A stretch of DNA of 64,000 bases from Nitrospirota bacterium. GTDB taxonomy: Bacteria > Nitrospirota > Nitrospiria > Nitrospirales > Nitrospiraceae. Under the pieces are notes generated by a model. That model did not search any database and was not told the origin of the DNA. It saw only the letters and a list, made by a program, of their open reading frames with translations. Made by a program: the position numbers and the translations under genes. The number at the start of each line of letters is the position of its first letter. The stretch's first letter is position 1. This document shows, in pieces, positions 61,589 to 64,000 of the stretch. The stretch is from the NCBI GenBank assembly GCA_030684575.1, contig JAUXVD010000022.1, positions 7,501 to 71,500 on the forward strand. The letters run 5' to 3'.

Positions 61589-64000
61589 TCAGCTAGCGGA
61601 TTTACCTTTTTCGATGACGGCGAAGAGGCCCTGCCCATCGAAGGCAGGAAGGATGCGGGGCGTGAGGATACCGGCTTGGTGGAGAAATGAGGTGAGCGAT
61701 GAGCGGTCGAAGGTGTGCAGCAATCCATGCCGGATGGCCTCGCGGAGTCGCCCAAGGTAATGCAGCAGGATCTGGGCTTGCGGACTAAATTCATCCTGAT
61801 TCGCGCTGTGCAGGTGTCGGCGATAGAGCGCCGAGAGGTCGGTCTCAGGCTGGAAGACCGTGAGGACGAGGCGTCCCTTGGGGTGAAGCACGCGGTACAG
61901 CTCACGAATGGTGACCAGCGGAGAGGGAACGAACAACAGTGACAGGTTGCAGACGATGCGATGGAGCGAGTCATTTTTGAAGGGTAGGCCCTGGCTCCAA
62001 TCCGTATGCACCCATTCAGCCGTCAGAGGCGGGTGGATGGTGAGTGTGCCTGCAAAGTCACTGTCGAGTTCCCGATGCAACGCACGAAGACTCTGTCGTG
62101 CCAGTGTCAGCGATTCGTGAGAATGCCCCAAGCCGATGACATGGACGGGACGTTCAGGACTCCATCCGCGCTGGCGCGAGCGGTAGGCTTGATTCACCAT
62201 TGTGGCTCGGACCAAATCGCCATGGCCGACCCCCACGTCCATGAGTATGGAGCCCGGTTCGAGCGGGCTGAGCAGCCGGTAGAGATCGTCTAAGAGTTTC
62301 CAGTATTCGTGCAGATTCCCGAGCTGGGTAAGCTGCTGCAGGTGCGCGACCCTCAGGGCTTCGCGCGTTATCTGTGAGAGGTTATGTCGAAGGCGGGTGC
62401 GCTCCAATTCGATGCGCTGTTGACGGGCCAGCATATCGCGGGCCTGTATGCTGAATTCAGCCGGAGCGGCTGGCAGTGAGATGGCGATTGCGATCTGCTC
62501 CAGGATCTGTCGGAAGGCCAGCGGGTGGTGCTCATTGAATGGGAGCTCCTGGCCGGCCAGCGGAGTGGGAACCGTTGCGAGGCGGGTATGGGCTCCCAAC
62601 GCCGTGAGGAATGCCTGCGGGAGATCCGCCGGAGGCAGCGGACCGAAGGGTGGGCCTGGAATTGTGAGAATGGCCGATGGTGAACGAAGGAGGCGCAGAT
62701 CCGCAAGTGTGGAGGCAAGGTCTGTAAAGTGGCCTACCACGATATCGCCGACAAAACGATCGATGTTGACGTTGAGCCCAAGCAGATTGGCGATGCCACG
62801 CCGGAGTCCGTACCGGTGGTCGGCCACGAGGTCATGACCATGGACCGTCATCAGCATGGCCTGAATATCGACGACCGGATTGATCAGGAGCAGGAGATCG
62901 AGGGGACGGGATTGTATCGCCGTCTTCAGTGCGACCCGTGCGGATAGATCGCTGGCCATCACGATCAGAGGCGCGGTGGGCCAGGTATGTTGCACAAATT
63001 CCACGACCTTCAGGAGGTCGGCTTGCATGCTCCGTAACGTCGTCTGCTGGAGCTCTCCGTCGCTGAGTCCGACATGGTTGGTGTGGTCGTACCGTAAGAC
63101 ACGGAGCCGGTGGTGTGCGAGGTAGTAGGACAACGTGCTGGCATCCAACGCGGTCTGGCCGTAGCCGGGAGCGATGATGACGACCGGTGTGTTCGGTGCG
63201 AGCGACGGGCGTAGATGGTCGTCGGTGATCATGATCGCTTGGCCGCGTGGATTCCGGCATTCTCGCGGAATACTGATGATCGACGGTTGTTGCGAGGGGG
63301 CCTCCGGCCCGCCAGGAGACGATAGATGTTGCCGGACGACACGGTTGACTTCCCGCTCTGCATAGGGAGTGAGCCCGTGAAAACGAAGCCCGATCAGAAG
63401 GGTGGGGTTGGCGTCCTGGGTCGGAAACTCTTTTGGCGCAGTGGGATCGTGAGCGGCCCAGATGATTTTTGCGGGCAGTGCGGAATCCGGAGCTCCCGGT
63501 TCATGGGAGCCAGGGTGATGCGGGGTCTGTACCGAGGCGAAGTGCAGGGTGGCGAGGCCCTGTAAGAGCTCAGGTGCCGCATTGAGATGGAGACAGACCC
63601 CGTCGCGGCTGAGATTTGTCGTGAGCGCTCCTAGGCGGTGCGTCTTGCCGGCCTGATCTGTGACATCCAGCCTGACAGGGAGCTGCAAGGCGACCCGGAC
63701 GGCTTCACGGGGGTTGTAGTCTCCCTGTTCGGTTGCGATCGGCTGATTTGCGAGATCTGGCGTGGCCGATGGTTCTGCCGCAAGCAGCACTTCAAGGGAG
63801 AAGGACAACGCCTGCTCCTGAGCCGCTTGGATCAGTGAGCCCAAGACAGCAGCCTCTTCTCGTTTGAGTGCATCGAATTCGATGACAAGATGGGAGACCG
63901 GGGTTCCAGAAGAGAGCGTGATGGGCCGCTCTTCCGCCATCCCTTGCAGTTCGAGGATTCCCACCGAAGTTTTCAGTACGACATAGGCATCTTGTGGCGC
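61589..64000 (-). CDS. Multidomain protein: PilZ, LuxD-like alpha/beta-hydrolase and SAM methyltransferase (5' end beyond window)
   Basis: The frame stays open to the window edge; a GTG at 63964 is a possible start but coding-like residues precede it. Numbered from that GTG (791 aa): PilZ at about 85-215, with R86-x3-R90 (PREAVR) and NLSRDG at 117-122; then a domain at about 245-500 that resembles the bacterial luciferase acyl-transferase LuxD (VVIIAPGYGQ, RYDHTNHVGLSDGE, ASDLSARVA); then a methyltransferase at about 555-791 (ILMDVGVGHGDLV, VHVIGLGHSH, IVCNLSLLFVP). At the nucleophile elbow, LuxD has Ser, but here Asp339 occupies the site. The function is unknown; possible cyclic di-GMP control of an acyl- or methyl-modifying step. 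Confidence 0.8.
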   Translation of the reverse strand, partial: APQDAYVVLKTSVGILELQGMAEERPITLSSGTPVSHLVIEFDALKREEAAVLGSLIQAAQEQALSFSLEVLLAAEPSATPDLANQPIATEQGDYNPREAVRVALQLPVRLDVTDQAGKTHRLGALTTNLSRDGVCLHLNAAPELLQGLATLHFASVQTPHHPGSHEPGAPDSALPAKIIWAAHDPTAPKEFPTQDANPTLLIGLRFHGLTPYAEREVNRVVRQHLSSPGGPEAPSQQPSIISIPRECRNPRGQAIMITDDHLRPSLAPNTPVVIIAPGYGQTALDASTLSYYLAHHRLRVLRYDHTNHVGLSDGELQQTTLRSMQADLLKVVEFVQHTWPTAPLIVMASDLSARVALKTAIQSRPLDLLLLINPVVDIQAMLMTVHGHDLVADHRYGLRRGIANLLGLNVNIDRFVGDIVVGHFTDLASTLADLRLLRSPSAILTIPGPPFGPLPPADLPQAFLTALGAHTRLATVPTPLAGQELPFNEHHPLAFRQILEQIAIAISLPAAPAEFSIQARDMLARQQRIELERTRLRHNLSQITREALRVAHLQQLTQLGNLHEYWKLLDDLYRLLSPLEPGSILMDVGVGHGDLVRATMVNQAYRSRQRGWSPERPVHVIGLGHSHESLTLARQSLRALHRELDSDFAGTLTIHPPLTAEWVHTDWSQGLPFKNDSLHRIVCNLSLLFVPSPLVTIRELYRVLHPKGRLVLTVFQPETDLSALYRRHLHSANQDEFSPQAQILLHYLGRLREAIRHGLLHTFDRSSLTSFLHQAGILTPRILPAFDGQGLFAVIEKGKSAS

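Noticed and set aside
1-64000. tRNA, rRNA and CRISPR arrays
   Set aside because: Looked for T-loop patterns, rRNA blocks and short regular repeats with spacers; none found by eye. A covariance-model search would be decisive.

Overview
The window reads as a moderately GC-rich bacterial chromosome segment with short intergenic gaps and many operons whose genes overlap by 1-4 bases. The gene content fits a Nitrospira-like member of the Nitrospirota: LptD (a Gram-negative outer membrane), squalene synthesis by HpnD/HpnE, a cobalamin-dependent ribonucleotide reductase, molybdopterin genes, many c-di-GMP and sigma-54 signalling proteins, and a family of near-palindromic repeats. The genus is an inference from gene content; no rRNA, tRNA or CRISPR array was seen.

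Layout. 1-5.5 kb: small and hypothetical genes, a CheY-like regulator, a methyltransferase and two decayed genes (a dienelactone hydrolase and a PagL-like barrel). 5.6-9.7 kb: two RRM RNA-binding proteins, a fatty acid desaturase and a DEAD-box helicase, a set resembling the cyanobacterial cold response. 9.9-10.5 kb: small basic proteins, one apparently lacking a normal start codon. 10.9-14.2 kb: tandem PilZ proteins next to a GAF-containing PilB/GspE ATPase. 14.4-20.5 kb: envelope and isoprenoid operon uppS-cdsA-dxr-rseP followed by proS. 20.7-24.6 kb: tldD-tldE, a PEBP-like protein and an acidic unknown. 24.7-28.6 kb: an accessory patch with a 148-bp direct repeat, a transporter remnant and a divergent LysR / cupin-MFS unit with a clear operator-like dyad.

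28.8-36.8 kb (all minus): family 4 uracil-DNA glycosylase; an operon of HAD hydrolase, BtuF-like protein, hpnD, hpnE and a lipoprotein; an SH3 protein; and NrdJ. 37-39.3 kb: YjbQ, an unknown and a Cys-rich envelope protein. 39.3-42.3 kb: Ser/Thr kinase, PP2C phosphatase and FHA protein in one operon. 42.4-44.5 kb: an unknown, a FolB-methyltransferase fusion and a PHP phosphoesterase, all coupled by ATGA overlaps. 45-46.8 kb: a solitary OLD-like ABC-ATPase/TOPRIM gene, the best defence candidate. 47.2-50.3 kb: moaC, a moaD-moaE fusion, moaA and a Ni/Co-type permease. 50.5-57.4 kb: accD, folC, lptD, trxA, recN. 57.4-64 kb: an HD-GYP regulator, an NtrC-type regulator and its histidine kinase, then a very unusual fusion of PilZ, LuxD-like alpha/beta-hydrolase and methyltransferase domains that runs off the window.

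The most novel items are the PilZ/LuxD-like/methyltransferase fusion, the FolB-methyltransferase fusion, the solitary OLD-like protein, the possible AUC-start small gene, and the family of near-palindromic elements at gene 3' ends.
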